64,000 nt of DNA from RGIG3178 sp942492795 (GCA_942492795.1 OW818639.1:558001-622000), one strand, 5' to 3'; shown: positions 29,624-39,039, counted from the first letter of the stretch. Notes: a model not told the origin generated them from the sequence alone. A program made the numbers and translations.

Positions 29624-31492
29624 GTGGGATACGACGTCATTGTCATAGGAGCCGGGCATGCGGGGTGTGAAGCCGCGCTTGCGTGCGCCAGAACAGGTCT
29701 TCAAACGCTTTGTCTTGCGCTGAATACCGACAGCATTGCCTATCTTGCCTGCAATCCCGCGGTGGGGGGTACCAGCAAAGGCCATCTGGTACGGGAAGTG
29801 GATGCCTTGGGCGGTCAAATGGGACTAGCCACAGATCAGACGCTGTTGCAGATGCGCATGCTGAATCTTCGCAAAGGCCCCGCCGTTCACTCGCTTCGCG
29901 CACAGGTGGACAAGCAACGCTATGCACAGAAAATGCGCGACGTTTTGGAAAACCAGGAAAACCTGTTCCTGATACAGGCGGAAGCGGCGGAGCTGTTGGT
30001 ATCAAACGGGAAAATATCCGGCGTGCGTTCCGCTTTTGGCATAAGCTATTACGCTGCGGCAGTCGTCATCTGCAGCGGCGTATATTTGAACAGCCGCATC
30101 ATCGTCGGCGAATACACGGCGCAGACCGGCCCTAACGGTCTTATCCGCAGCACGCTGTTGCATGAGAGCCTGCAATCGCTCGGCGTTCCACTGCGGCGTT
30201 TTAAAACCGGCACGCCGCCGCGCGTGGACAAAAGGACCATCGATTTTTCCAAAATGGAGATTCAAAACGGGGACGAGCCCGTCATCCCGTTTTCCTTTAT
30301 GACCGATCCCGCCGATTACAACGGGTTTACGCAGGAGCCCTGCCATCTGTGCTATACGACAGAGCTGACACACGCCATTTTGAAAAACAATCTGCACCGA
30401 AGCCCGATGTATTCGGGCATGATCGACGGCACCGGCGCACGGTATTGCCCGAGCATCGAGGACAAGGTTGTACGCTTTGCGGACAAGGCGCGGCATCAGC
30501 TGTTCATCGAGCCGGAAGGCCGCCACACCAACGAGATGTATGTGCAGGGATTTTCGACATCCATGCCCTTTGAGGTGCAGGCGCAAGCGCTTGGTACCAT
30601 CGCGGGCATGGAGCATGCGCGCATCGTACGCGCCGGCTATGCCATCGAATACGATTGCATCGACGGGCGTTGCCTCAATCTCTCCATGATGCACAAGGAT
30701 ATTCCCGGATTGTTCTTCGCCGGACAGGTCGTGGGCTCCAGCGGCTACGAAGAAGCGGCGGCGCAGGGCCTTTTGGCGGGTATCAACGCTTCGCTGTATG
30801 TTCGCGGCATAGAGCCGCTCATACTAACCAGAATGCAGGCGTATATCGGCGTGCTCGTGGATGATCTGGTCACCAAAGGAACACCGGAGCCGTACCGCAT
30901 GATGACGGCACGGGCGGAATACCGGTTGCTCTTGCGGCAGGACAACGCGGATTTCCGTCTGACGGAACTTGGCTATAAAGCCGGACTTGCGAGCGAACAA
31001 CGGTATGACCGGATGCAGCAGCGACAATCTGCCGTATCCGACGCGCTGCAATACCTTATGCGTACGCGCGGCAACGCCCCGCTGTCCGAAGCTTTGGGCA
31101 TCGAGGATGACAGCGTGCGCGCAGCGTCTCTGTATCAATTGCTCTCCCGTCCGGAAGTGGAGCAGCAAATCATCGCAAGCTTTGATGAAACCTTTGCTGC
31201 CTATCCGGCGGATGTACGCGAACAGGCGCAGATATCCATCAAATACCGCGGCTATATCGACCGTCAGCTGCGCGAAGTGGAGCATCAGCAAAAATCCGAA
31301 GGGCGGATGCTGCCCGATGATATTGACTATACTTCCGTCAGCGGCCTTCGGATCGAAGCGCGCCAGAAATTGCAGGCGCAGCGTCCGCAAAACCTCGGGC
31401 AAGCTTCGCGCATCTCCGGCGTTTCACCTGCGGACATTGCCGTTTTGTCGGTGTATCTGACGAAGCGCTCCCGGGAGAACGAACATGCTTGA
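29624..31492 (+). CDS. mnmG: tRNA uridine-5-carboxymethylaminomethyl modification enzyme MnmG
   Basis: FAD-dependent partner of MnmE, 622 residues. The dinucleotide fold is GAGHAGCEAA (residues 9-18), followed by CNPAVGGTSKGHLVREVDALGG, TGTPPRVD, QVVGSSGYEEAAAQGLLAG and the C-terminal helical domain. The start is a GTG eight bases after AGGAGG; 18 upstream in-frame residues are not conserved. It overlaps rsmG by eight bases. Confidence 0.97.
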   Translation: MGYDVIVIGAGHAGCEAALACARTGLQTLCLALNTDSIAYLACNPAVGGTSKGHLVREVDALGGQMGLATDQTLLQMRMLNLRKGPAVHSLRAQVDKQRYAQKMRDVLENQENLFLIQAEAAELLVSNGKISGVRSAFGISYYAAAVVICSGVYLNSRIIVGEYTAQTGPNGLIRSTLLHESLQSLGVPLRRFKTGTPPRVDKRTIDFSKMEIQNGDEPVIPFSFMTDPADYNGFTQEPCHLCYTTELTHAILKNNLHRSPMYSGMIDGTGARYCPSIEDKVVRFADKARHQLFIEPEGRHTNEMYVQGFSTSMPFEVQAQALGTIAGMEHARIVRAGYAIEYDCIDGRCLNLSMMHKDIPGLFFAGQVVGSSGYEEAAAQGLLAGINASLYVRGIEPLILTRMQAYIGVLVDDLVTKGTPEPYRMMTARAEYRLLLRQDNADFRLTELGYKAGLASEQRYDRMQQRQSAVSDALQYLMRTRGNAPLSEALGIEDDSVRAASLYQLLSRPEVEQQIIASFDETFAAYPADVREQAQISIKYRGYIDRQLREVEHQQKSEGRMLPDDIDYTSVSGLRIEARQKLQAQRPQNLGQASRISGVSPADIAVLSVYLTKRSRENEHA

Positions 31493-32189
31493 ACTGTTGC
31501 GTGCCGCATTTGCCGTTTCGCCGTTGACCGTGACGCCTGAACAGACGATGCAGATGGCGAATTTTTATGCGCTTCTGATGGAAGCCAACCAAAAGATGAA
31601 CCTCACCGCCATCCAATCCGAAGCGGAAGCGGTCATGCTGCATTTCTTGGACAGCGCATCCCCGTTGTTCTTCGGATATATAAACGATCGCGATAAATGC
31701 TGTGACGTCGGCAGCGGCGCGGGATTTCCCGGCATGGTGCTAGCATTGCTGAAGCCCGATTGTGAATTTGTTCTGATGGATTCGCTGCAAAAGCGCGTAA
31801 AGTTTTTAACCGAAGCGGCAAAGGCATTGAATTTGAACAATGTTACAGCGTTGCACAGCCGTGCGGAGGATGCGGGTATCGATCCGAAACACCGTGAAAA
31901 CTACAATGTCGTCCTCTCCCGTGCCGTGGCGCCGCTTCCGGTCTTGTGCGAGTACTGCCTGCCGCTTTTGCGAATCGGCGGGCGAATGATCGCCTTTAAG
32001 GGACCGAACGCGGCTGAAGAGCTTTCGGGTGCGCAACGTGCGCTAAAATTGCTCGGCGCGGGTACCGCTTCGGTTATGGATGCCGGGATACCGGAAAGAA
32101 GCCATACTTTGATCTGTATCGAAAAGAAGTACCCAACCCCGAAGACCTATCCACGCAAGGCCGGAATGCCGGCGAAACAACCTTTGTAA
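31485..32189 (+). CDS. rsmG: 16S rRNA 7-methylguanosine-527 methyltransferase
   Basis: A 234-residue Rossmann methyltransferase acting on 16S rRNA G527. The N-terminal half has KMNLTAI; the SAM-binding loop is CCDVGSGAGFPGMVLAL (about 68-84), then LMDSLQKRVKFL and SRAVAPL. All typical RsmG elements are present. It overlaps mnmG and ends the mnmE-mnmG-rsmG operon before a strong terminator. Confidence 0.96.
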   Translation: MLELLRAAFAVSPLTVTPEQTMQMANFYALLMEANQKMNLTAIQSEAEAVMLHFLDSASPLFFGYINDRDKCCDVGSGAGFPGMVLALLKPDCEFVLMDSLQKRVKFLTEAAKALNLNNVTALHSRAEDAGIDPKHRENYNVVLSRAVAPLPVLCEYCLPLLRIGGRMIAFKGPNAAEELSGAQRALKLLGAGTASVMDAGIPERSHTLICIEKKYPTPKTYPRKAGMPAKQPL

Positions 32190-32237
32190 CCAATTCTTAT
32201 AAGAGATGTTCTCCCTTCCCGATAGCCGGAGGGATAC

Positions 32238-32280
32238 AAAAGCCCCCGAAACGCAGTCGTTTCGAGGGCTTGTTTTGTTT
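32238..32280 (+). terminator. Terminator between rsmG and argF (convergent)
   Basis: GCCC and CGAAACG pair with CGTTTCG and GGGC around CAGT. There is a T-rich tail on the plus side and T4 on the minus side, so it can serve both rsmG and the arg operon. Confidence 0.85.
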
Positions 32281-32304
32281 GTCCGGTTCTTATGGTCTAT
32301 TAAT

Positions 32305-33210
32305 CTACGACATCAGCGTTACCAGCACCGCTTTTTGCGCATGCAGCCTGTTTTCAGCTTCGTCGAAGATCTCGTTCGCGTGCGCTTCAAACACTTTGGC
32401 CGTGATCTCTTCCCCTCTGTGCGCCGGGAGGCAGTGCTGCACGATGCAACCACTGTTCGCAACCGCCATCAGTGCGTCGTTGACCTGATATCCTTTGAAT
32501 GCCTTCTGCCGCTGTTGCTGCTCCTGCTCCTGCCCCATGGACGCCCATACGTCGGTTACCACCACATCCGCGTTTTTCGCGGCTATCATGGGCTCCGTTG
32601 TCAGCGTATAGGCATCGCCGAAATCCCCGGCAAATTGCAGCACCGTTTTATGCGGCGCATAGTCGGCAGGACACGCTACGGATACTTTCATGCCCATCTT
32701 TAAGCCGCCCACGATCAGCGAGTTTGCCATGTTGTTGCCGTCGCCGATAAAGCACAGTTTTTTGCCGGATAGATCGCCCAAATACTCGCGCATCGTCATC
32801 AGATCGGCAAGCACCTGGCAGGGATGAAACATATCGGTCAATCCGTTGATGACGGGTATGGAGCCGTATTTCGCGAGATCCTCCACGTCCTGCTGCGCAA
32901 AGGTTCGGATCATGATGGCGTCAACGTACCGTGAGAGCACGCGCGCGGTGTCCTGAATCGGCTCTCCGCGGCCCATCTGCAGATCGTTCGCGCTTAAAAA
33001 CAGCGCGTGACCGCCGAGCTGGTACATACCGGTCTCAAACGAAACGCGGGTGCGTGTGGACGACTTTTGGAAGATCATCGCCAGCGTTTTTCCCTTTAAG
33101 ATCGGATGATCGATGCCCTGTTTGGTCTCCCTTTTGAGCTTATCGCCAAGATCCAGCACCGATTTGATGTCATCGGCGCTCCAATCCAACAGCTTCAACA
33201 GATGCTTCAT
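32305..33210 (-). CDS. argF: Ornithine carbamoyltransferase
   Basis: Makes citrulline from ornithine and carbamoyl phosphate. It is 301 residues. Signatures are SSTRTRVSFE (carbamoyl-phosphate loop, about 48-57), DMFHPCQVLADL (about 130), DVWASMGQE (about 225) and HCLPAHRGEE (about 265). It is the last gene of the arg operon and its spacing of 11 bases to argD supports co-transcription. Confidence 0.98.
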   Translation of the reverse strand: MKHLLKLLDWSADDIKSVLDLGDKLKRETKQGIDHPILKGKTLAMIFQKSSTRTRVSFETGMYQLGGHALFLSANDLQMGRGEPIQDTARVLSRYVDAIMIRTFAQQDVEDLAKYGSIPVINGLTDMFHPCQVLADLMTMREYLGDLSGKKLCFIGDGNNMANSLIVGGLKMGMKVSVACPADYAPHKTVLQFAGDFGDAYTLTTEPMIAAKNADVVVTDVWASMGQEQEQQQRQKAFKGYQVNDALMAVANSGCIVQHCLPAHRGEEITAKVFEAHANEIFDEAENRLHAQKAVLVTLMS

Positions 33211-33221
33211 GGCTTTCTCCT

Positions 33222-34403
33222 TTACATCGACGCCAATGTCTTCTCAAGCGCCGCCAATCCCATATCGATTTGTTCATAGGTGATGGTCAACGGGGGCAGC
33301 AGGCGCAGTTTTGCCTTGGCGGTCAACGCGATAACGCCGTTTTGGATGCCGGCTTTGACCACGTCTATGGCGGCAACGCCTTCAAGCTCGATGCCTATCA
33401 TCAACCCTAAGCCCGTCACATCCACAACATGCGGCATCTTCAGCAGCTTTTCCTTGAAGTATGCGCCTTTTTTGACAACTTCGGCCAAAAATTCGTCGGT
33501 CATGCGGTTTACAACTTCCAGCGCGCCCGCAGCCGCAACCGGGTTGCCGCCAAAGGTGGTCGCATGGTCGCCGGGCTGCAGCGCGTCTACCGTTTTCTCG
33601 CTGAACAAAACCGCGCCGAACGGCAAGCCGCCTGCCAAGCCTTTGGCTGAGGTTATGATATCCGGCAAAAACCCAAATTGCTCGAAGCTGTACAGCGTGC
33701 CCGTGCGCCCGACGCCGGTTTGCACTTCGTCCACAAGCACGAGGATATCGTGCTCATGGCAGAACGCCACGACCGCGTCCACATACCCCTGATCCAGCGG
33801 GATAACACCGCCCTCGCCCTGTACCAGCTCGATCAATGCTGCGCATACGCCCGGCTCAGAGAGCTTTGCGATGGTGCCTTCGATGTCATTGGGTTCGGCG
33901 AAGGTAAATCCTTCGGTAAACGGGAAGAAAAAGTTATGGAACACGTCCTGCCCGGTCGCCGCCAGGGTTGTGATGGTGCGGCCATGGAACGAATTGTTCA
34001 GCGATACGATGGTATTGCGGTTCGGCCCGTATTTCATAAAGCTGTACTTGCGCGCGCCCTTGATCATGCCTTCGTTGGTTTCCGCGCCGCTGTTGCCGAA
34101 GAACGCGCGTTTCATGCCCGTCCTTTCGCACAGTGCCTCCGCCACGTCGATGCAAGGCCCGGTGTAGTACAGGTTGCAGATGTGCTGCAGTTTATGCAAC
34201 TGCGCCGTGATGGCATCAATCCAGCCTTTGTCACAGAAGCCAAGCGAGTTTACGCCGATGCCGCTTGTAAAATCAACGTATTGTTTGCCGTCAAAATCCC
34301 AGCAAAGCGCATTCTCACCCTTTTCAATAGCGAGGTCAAACCTGCCGTAGGTATGCATAACGTATTGCTGATCCCTTTGTTTAATCGTGTCAAAATTCAT
34401 CAT
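33222..34403 (-). CDS. argD: Acetylornithine aminotransferase
   Basis: PLP-dependent class III aminotransferase, 393 residues, converting N-acetylglutamate semialdehyde to N-acetylornithine. DFTSGIGVNSLG, GNSGAETNEGMIKGARKYS, SFHGRT, LVDEVQTGVGRTG and the Schiff-base lysine segment TSAKGLAGGLPFGAV are present in order. It lies nine bases after argB. Confidence 0.97.
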   Translation of the reverse strand: MMNFDTIKQRDQQYVMHTYGRFDLAIEKGENALCWDFDGKQYVDFTSGIGVNSLGFCDKGWIDAITAQLHKLQHICNLYYTGPCIDVAEALCERTGMKRAFFGNSGAETNEGMIKGARKYSFMKYGPNRNTIVSLNNSFHGRTITTLAATGQDVFHNFFFPFTEGFTFAEPNDIEGTIAKLSEPGVCAALIELVQGEGGVIPLDQGYVDAVVAFCHEHDILVLVDEVQTGVGRTGTLYSFEQFGFLPDIITSAKGLAGGLPFGAVLFSEKTVDALQPGDHATTFGGNPVAAAGALEVVNRMTDEFLAEVVKKGAYFKEKLLKMPHVVDVTGLGLMIGIELEGVAAIDVVKAGIQNGVIALTAKAKLRLLPPLTITYEQIDMGLAALEKTLASM

Positions 34404-34412
34404 CGTTCCTCC

Positions 34413-35270
34413 TCATGCTATAAACATAGTGCCGATGCCTTCATCGGAAAACATTTCAATCAGGATGGAATGCGGGATCCGCCCGTCAATCATCACCGCT
34501 TTTTTAACGCCCTCGCGTACGACCTTTTCGCAGCCCTGCACCTTCGGGATCATGCCGCCGCTGATGATGCCCTGCTTAATCAACCCTTCCACTTCGTCGA
34601 CTTTTACGACGGGGATCAGCGAGGTATCGTCCTTGACATCCTGCATAAGTCCGCGAATGTCGGTCAATGTGATGAGGCTTTCGGCATGAAGTGCTGAAGC
34701 TATCTCACATGCCGCCGTATCGGCGTTGATGTTGTATACGGTTCCAATGTCATCCACGCCCACAGTCGCGATCACCGGGATATATCCGTTGGAAAGTGCG
34801 TTTAATATCGGCGCGGTGTCGATGTGTGTGATGTCCCCCACAAGGCCAAGCTCGACATCCAGCTGTTTTGCCTGAATCATGCTTCCGTCAATGCCGCACA
34901 AACCGATGGCTTTGCCCCCGAGTACGCCAATTAAGGATACAAGATCCTTGTTGGTTTTGCCCGCAAGCACCATCTGCACCACTTCCGCCGTCTGTTCGTC
35001 GGTCACGCGCAAGCCGTTGACAAAACGCGATTCGATGCCAAGTTTTTTGAGCATATCGCTTATTTCCGGCCCGCCTCCGTGCACCAGCACAACCTTGATG
35101 CCCACAAGGGACAGCAGAATGATGTCGCTCATCACGTCGTGCTTGAGTTCAGGGTTGATCATGGCGTTGCCGCCGTATTTGACCACCACAATCTTGCCCG
35201 TGTATTTCTGGATATAGGGCAGGGCTGCGGTGAGCACCTGCGCTTTGATGGGATTGGTTGTATCCTGCAT
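34413..35270 (-). CDS. argB: Acetylglutamate kinase
   Basis: Phosphorylates N-acetylglutamate, 285 residues. KYGGNAMI (about 30), VLVHGGGPEIS (about 60), GLRVTD and the ALSNGYIPVIATVG and NINADTAACEIASALHAESL segments are typical of the amino acid kinase fold. The N-terminal helix (about 1-20), associated with arginine-sensitive hexameric forms, is present. Confidence 0.97.
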   Translation of the reverse strand: MQDTTNPIKAQVLTAALPYIQKYTGKIVVVKYGGNAMINPELKHDVMSDIILLSLVGIKVVLVHGGGPEISDMLKKLGIESRFVNGLRVTDEQTAEVVQMVLAGKTNKDLVSLIGVLGGKAIGLCGIDGSMIQAKQLDVELGLVGDITHIDTAPILNALSNGYIPVIATVGVDDIGTVYNINADTAACEIASALHAESLITLTDIRGLMQDVKDDTSLIPVVKVDEVEGLIKQGIISGGMIPKVQGCEKVVREGVKKAVMIDGRIPHSILIEMFSDEGIGTMFIA

Positions 35271-35285
35271 TGCAAATATCCCCCT

Positions 35286-36509
35286 TTACGATCTGTAATC
35301 GCCGTTTATGCGGACATAGTCGTATGTCAAGTCGCAGCCCCACGCCGTGGCGTCTGCGTCCCCCTGTGCCATGGAGATATCGATGACTATCTCATCCTGC
35401 AACAGTATTTCCTTTGCTTTCTCTTCGGAAAACACGATGCCTGCCCCGTTTTCGCATACCTTTATTCCGCCCGCTTTGGAGGACATCGACACATCGATGG
35501 TATCCACCCCAAAATCCCCTTCGGCATAGCCGATCGCGCATAATATGCGTCCCCAGTTGGCATCCGCGCCGAAGATGGCTGTTTTGACCAGGCTTGAGCA
35601 GATGACGGATTTTGCTACGCTTTTGGCCAATGCCGTATCCGGTGCGCCCATGACATTGCATACGATGAGCTTGGTAGCGCCTTCGCCATCCGCGGCGACG
35701 CTTTTGGCAAGCGTTGCGCACACCTGTTTCAACGCCTGATAAAATACGTCATAATCGGCACCGCAATCTGTGATCTCGACATTTTGCGCAAGGCCGTTTG
35801 CCATGATGGAAACCATATCGTTGGTGGACGTATCGCCGTCCACGCTGATCATGTTGAACGTATCGTCGTTTGCCTGAGAGAGCGCCTTTTGAAGCATCGC
35901 GGCTGTGATGGCGGCGTCGGTTGTCAAAAAGACAAGCATCGTCGCCATGTTCGGATGGATCATGCCGGATCCTTTGGCTATGCCGCCGATGGTGACTGTT
36001 TTGCCGCCGAGTTCAAAGCCTACGGCCGTCACTTTGGGTTTAAGATCCGTCGTCATGATGGCTTCTGCCGCCGCATCGTTGCCGGTATCGGACAGGATGG
36101 GCGCCAACGCCGCGATTCCTTTTTCAATGGGCCGAATATCCAGCGGCTGCCCGATCACCCCTGTTGAAGCCACGATCACATCATCGCTCTTAATGCCTAG
36201 CGCCTTTGCCGTCAAAGAGCACATGGTCTGCGCTATTTCGATGCCATCGGCGTTGCATGTGTTCGCGTTGCCGCTGTTGACAACGACCGCCTGTGCTTTT
36301 CCGTCGGCCAGGTTCGCCTTGGTAACGGTGATGGGTGCGCCGACAACCTTGTTTTTCGTATACACCGATGCGGCGGTGCAAGGCGTTTGGCTAAAGATGA
36401 TCGCCAAATCCCGTTTGGTTTGGTTTTTGCGTATTCCGCAGTGTATGCCTCCGGCAACAAATCCCTTCGGCGCGCAGATGCTTCCTTCTTTTTGTATGAT
36501 CATAGCCAT
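35286..36509 (-). CDS. argJ: Glutamate N-acetyltransferase / N-acetylglutamate synthase ArgJ
   Basis: A 407-residue ornithine acetyltransferase that recycles acetyl groups in arginine synthesis. It self-cleaves before a threonine in the sequence GMIHPNMATMLVFLTTDA (about 180-197). VNSGNANTCN, and GRILCAIGYAEGD near the C-terminal half, are also typical. The start overlaps the end of argC by ten bases, the normal coupling. Confidence 0.97.
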   Translation of the reverse strand: MAMIIQKEGSICAPKGFVAGGIHCGIRKNQTKRDLAIIFSQTPCTAASVYTKNKVVGAPITVTKANLADGKAQAVVVNSGNANTCNADGIEIAQTMCSLTAKALGIKSDDVIVASTGVIGQPLDIRPIEKGIAALAPILSDTGNDAAAEAIMTTDLKPKVTAVGFELGGKTVTIGGIAKGSGMIHPNMATMLVFLTTDAAITAAMLQKALSQANDDTFNMISVDGDTSTNDMVSIMANGLAQNVEITDCGADYDVFYQALKQVCATLAKSVAADGEGATKLIVCNVMGAPDTALAKSVAKSVICSSLVKTAIFGADANWGRILCAIGYAEGDFGVDTIDVSMSSKAGGIKVCENGAGIVFSEEKAKEILLQDEIVIDISMAQGDADATAWGCDLTYDYVRINGDYRS

Positions 36510-37447
36510 TCTCCTTCAAGCAACGATGTGCATTCGTCCAGTCCCAACGCGATGTTCATATTCTGTATGGCGGCGCCCGACGCGCCCTTGCCCAAGTTGT
36601 CAAAAACGCTTACCAGTGTCATCTGCTCGTCATTGCCAATGACATGGATTTTCAAATAGCAGGTGTTTTTGATCTCGTTGGCTGCGAGGAAGCCGTCTCC
36701 CTCCATGCCGTGCACGCTGATCAGCGGCTGGCCTTTATAATATTCATCCAGCAAATGCTGCAGTTCGCTTCGGCTTGCACGCTTTTTGAGCATTTTCGCA
36801 TAGAGCGGGACACTCACGGCCATGCCGCTGTAAAAATCGCAAACGATCGGATTGAAAATCGGCGGTGTGTCCAATCCCGCTATCTTCTGCATTTCGGGCA
36901 GATGCTTGTGGTTAAGCGTAAGGCCATACTGCCTTGGGCTGTCCAATTGATAGGGGCGCTGCGGGTTTTCGTACTCCGCAATCATCTTTTTGCCGCCGCC
37001 GCTGTAGCCTGTTATGCTGTGACAGGTAAGCGGATAGTCCTTGTCTATAATGCCGAGCGTTATCAAAGGATAAGCCAGCGCCAGAAAGCCCGTTGCATGG
37101 CAGCCCGGATTCGCAATGCGCTTGCTTTTTGCAATATTCGCGCGATGCTGTGCGGACAGTTCGGCGAAGCCATAGTCCCAGCCTTGGGCAACGCGGTGTG
37201 CGGTGCTGGCGTCGATGACGATGACGTTTTTGTTTGTAACGTATGTCGCCGCTTCTTTGGCGGCGTCGTCCGGCAGGCACAGAAACACGACGTCTGCCAT
37301 GTTCAAAAGCCTTGTGCGCTCCTGTGTATCCTTTCGAAGCGATTCTTCAATGGAAATGATCTCCACAGCATCGTGGTACATCAGGCGCTTTTGCAGCTGA
37401 AGGCCGGTTGTGCCTTCCTGTCCATCAATATATACAGTAACCTTCAT
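36500..37447 (-). CDS. argC: N-acetyl-gamma-glutamyl-phosphate reductase (type 2)
   Basis: A 315-residue NADPH-dependent reductase of the shorter ArgC2 kind. The N-terminal KVTVYIDGQEGTTGLQLQKRL is the cofactor-binding start, with VVFLCLPDDAAKEA, NPGCHATGF (active-site cysteine, about 120-128) and SGGGKKM. The start is the ATG after GGGGGGAAAACA; 35 upstream in-frame residues overlap the promoter and operator and were left out. First gene of the arg operon. Confidence 0.95.
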   Translation of the reverse strand: MKVTVYIDGQEGTTGLQLQKRLMYHDAVEIISIEESLRKDTQERTRLLNMADVVFLCLPDDAAKEAATYVTNKNVIVIDASTAHRVAQGWDYGFAELSAQHRANIAKSKRIANPGCHATGFLALAYPLITLGIIDKDYPLTCHSITGYSGGGKKMIAEYENPQRPYQLDSPRQYGLTLNHKHLPEMQKIAGLDTPPIFNPIVCDFYSGMAVSVPLYAKMLKKRASRSELQHLLDEYYKGQPLISVHGMEGDGFLAANEIKNTCYLKIHVIGNDEQMTLVSVFDNLGKGASGAAIQNMNIALGLDECTSLLEGEWL

Positions 37448-37535
37448 TGTTTTCCCCCCGTACGGTATTGCCCATGCTATTTCTGTCTGTCTGCTGTTGT
37501 TTCCGAGCAATAATGCCAGCTTTGAATTATCATCG

Positions 37536-37553
37536 CTTGCATAAATATACATC
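37536..37553 (-). promoter_or_regulatory. ARG box (ArgR/AhrC operator)
   Basis: The 18-mer GATGTATATTTATGCAAG on the minus strand matches the Bacillus AhrC consensus CATGAATAAAAATKCAAK at 13 of 18 positions. It lies just downstream of the argC -10 box, where binding would block transcription. Confidence 0.65.
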
Positions 37554-37563
37554 CATAAGGCTG

Positions 37564-37591
37564 ATTATAGCAATAATATTCAGATTGTCAA
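37564..37591 (-). promoter_or_regulatory. Promoter of the arg operon
   Basis: Perfect TTGACA, 16-base spacer, perfect TATAAT with TGC in front, on the minus strand. The leader to argC is about 110 bases. Confidence 0.85.
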
Positions 37592-37593
37592 GC

Positions 37594-37617
37594 AGATATG
37601 CAATGATTTGCATATCT
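37594..37617. promoter_or_regulatory. 24-base palindrome upstream of the arg promoter
   Basis: AGATATGCAA-TGAT-TTGCATATCT, a perfect 10-base inverted repeat two bases beyond the -35 box. It could be a second operator for ArgR or another regulator. Confidence 0.55.
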
Positions 37618-38110
37618 TTTATGGTTTTGTCCCTGTCGATGTGCCTGTACAGCCCGGCATCCAACACGATCTCGCAGATTGTATGTTTGATATATTATAA
37701 ATTATATTTGTATTGTTTGGCGTATCGTCCCATTTTTCAACAAATTGTTTGCTTGGTTCTGTCGCAACAATTAATATCTCCATACTCCGAGCAATAGTGC
37801 CGCTTTTTGTATTCTTTATCAATCTTTGCCAAACAGACAATTTGACAATCCAACGCGGCTGCTATTGACCGGGAAATCCAAACATAGTCTAGTTGGTGCC
37901 GTATTCCCGTCTATTGGTACGTTTCTTGTCAAACATCGCCTTTTATTTTCGAGGAAATGCTTTGATTGTACGGTTATATTATGAAGCAATTTGACAATTA
38001 CTGCAATTGTTATGTCTTTGTATGTCATATATTGTCTTGTTTTGCGTATATGCAGGAATTGTTGTTTTTCTATTGAATTCTTTGTTATAAGTATAAAAGG
38101 AGTGACGACG
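37618..38110. other. AT-rich gene-free region between argC and noc
   Basis: About 490 bases, much more AT-rich than the rest of the window. Short open frames exist on both strands but have no ribosome binding site and no family signal. I found no DnaA boxes. It includes the probable noc promoter near its right end and a short imperfect copy (CCGAGCAATAGTGCCGC) of a sequence near the argC start. Confidence 0.6.
38062..38091 (+). promoter_or_regulatory. Possible promoter of noc
   Basis: TTGTTT, 18-base spacer, TATAAG, 19 bases before the noc start codon. Confidence 0.4.
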
Positions 38111-38932
38111 ATGCTTCCCGATTCATTTTTGCAGCAGACTGAATCCAAGGCTGTTCAGTCCATTCCGGTACAATGGATTCGTCCGAATCCGTATCAGCCC
38201 AGACGCAACTTCTCCGAAAAGAGTATTGACGACTTGGCAAGGTCCATTCGCCGCTATGGATTGATGCAACCGATAGTCGTTCGCCAGGTTGGTCCGTCAC
38301 AGTATGAACTCATTGCCGGTGAACGCCGTTTGCGCGCCATAAAGCGGGCGGGCCTTGCAACCATCGACGCGATCGTACAAGACGTCGGAGAACAGGATAG
38401 CGCTGTGATGGCGCTGATCGAGAACCTCCAGCGTGAAAATCTTCATTTTTTCGATGAGGCGGAAGCTTTTCGCAATCTGTTGTTGGATCATGGAATAACG
38501 CAGGAGGAGTTGGCACGTCGTATCGGCAAAAATCAAAGCACGGTCGCCAACAAACTGCGCATTCTGAAAATGGCACCAAAGGTGCGCGATGCCATTTTTG
38601 CCGGACATTTAACGGAACGTCACGCGCGAACCTTGCTTCGCGTTCCCGATGTTGCATTGCAATTGCAATTGGTGCAGACCATACGGGATGCAGGGCTATC
38701 CGTCAAAGCAACGGAGGATCTTGTGGAGCGCACACTGGACAAGCTCTATAAGGAACATGAGGCTCCGGTACGAAAGCGCATGTCCGGCGTTATCAGGGAT
38801 GGGCGATTACTGATCAACAGCGTCCGGAAGATCGTGGAACAGGTCAATACAGCCGGATTGCCCGCGCGCATGCAGGTAAAAGACACCACAGAGCTGTACG
38901 AAGTTATCATCTATGTTCCAAAGCGACGATAA
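38111..38932 (+). CDS. noc: Nucleoid occlusion protein Noc (ParB family)
   Basis: A 273-residue ParB-like DNA-binding CTPase. Noc blocks division over the nucleoid. VQWIRPNPYQPRRNF, IVVRQVG, and the CTP-binding GERRLRAIKRAGL and ENLQRENLHFFDEA lie in the N-terminal half; the helix-turn-helix is ITQEELARRIGKNQSTVANKLRIL (about 138-161). The start ATG follows AAAGGAG; 40 upstream in-frame residues lie in AT-rich leader. Assignment to Noc rather than a second ParB rests on the parA-parB pair lying directly downstream. I did not see the Noc target ATTTCCCGGGAAAT in the window. Confidence 0.9.
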   Translation: MLPDSFLQQTESKAVQSIPVQWIRPNPYQPRRNFSEKSIDDLARSIRRYGLMQPIVVRQVGPSQYELIAGERRLRAIKRAGLATIDAIVQDVGEQDSAVMALIENLQRENLHFFDEAEAFRNLLLDHGITQEELARRIGKNQSTVANKLRILKMAPKVRDAIFAGHLTERHARTLLRVPDVALQLQLVQTIRDAGLSVKATEDLVERTLDKLYKEHEAPVRKRMSGVIRDGRLLINSVRKIVEQVNTAGLPARMQVKDTTELYEVIIYVPKRR

Positions 38933-38971
38933 TCGTCGCTTGTACGTTCATTTTCGCATTTATGGACATTG

Positions 38972-39007
38972 GCGCGAGCAATGTTTCACGTGAAACATTG
39001 CTCGCGC
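38972..39007. promoter_or_regulatory. parS: parS site 1 in a 36-base perfect palindrome
   Basis: TGTTTCACGTGAAACA (38982-38997), an exact match to the Spo0J/ParB parS consensus. The symmetry extends outward through GCGCGAGCAA on the left and its complement on the right, 36 bases in all. Confidence 0.93.
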
Positions 39008-39039
39008 TGCTTTATGCACATGTTATTGACCGTCCCGTT

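Noticed and set aside
37447..37797. Plus-strand open frame in the AT-rich argC-noc gap
   Set aside because: It crosses the arg promoter and operator, has no ribosome binding site and its product is low-complexity.
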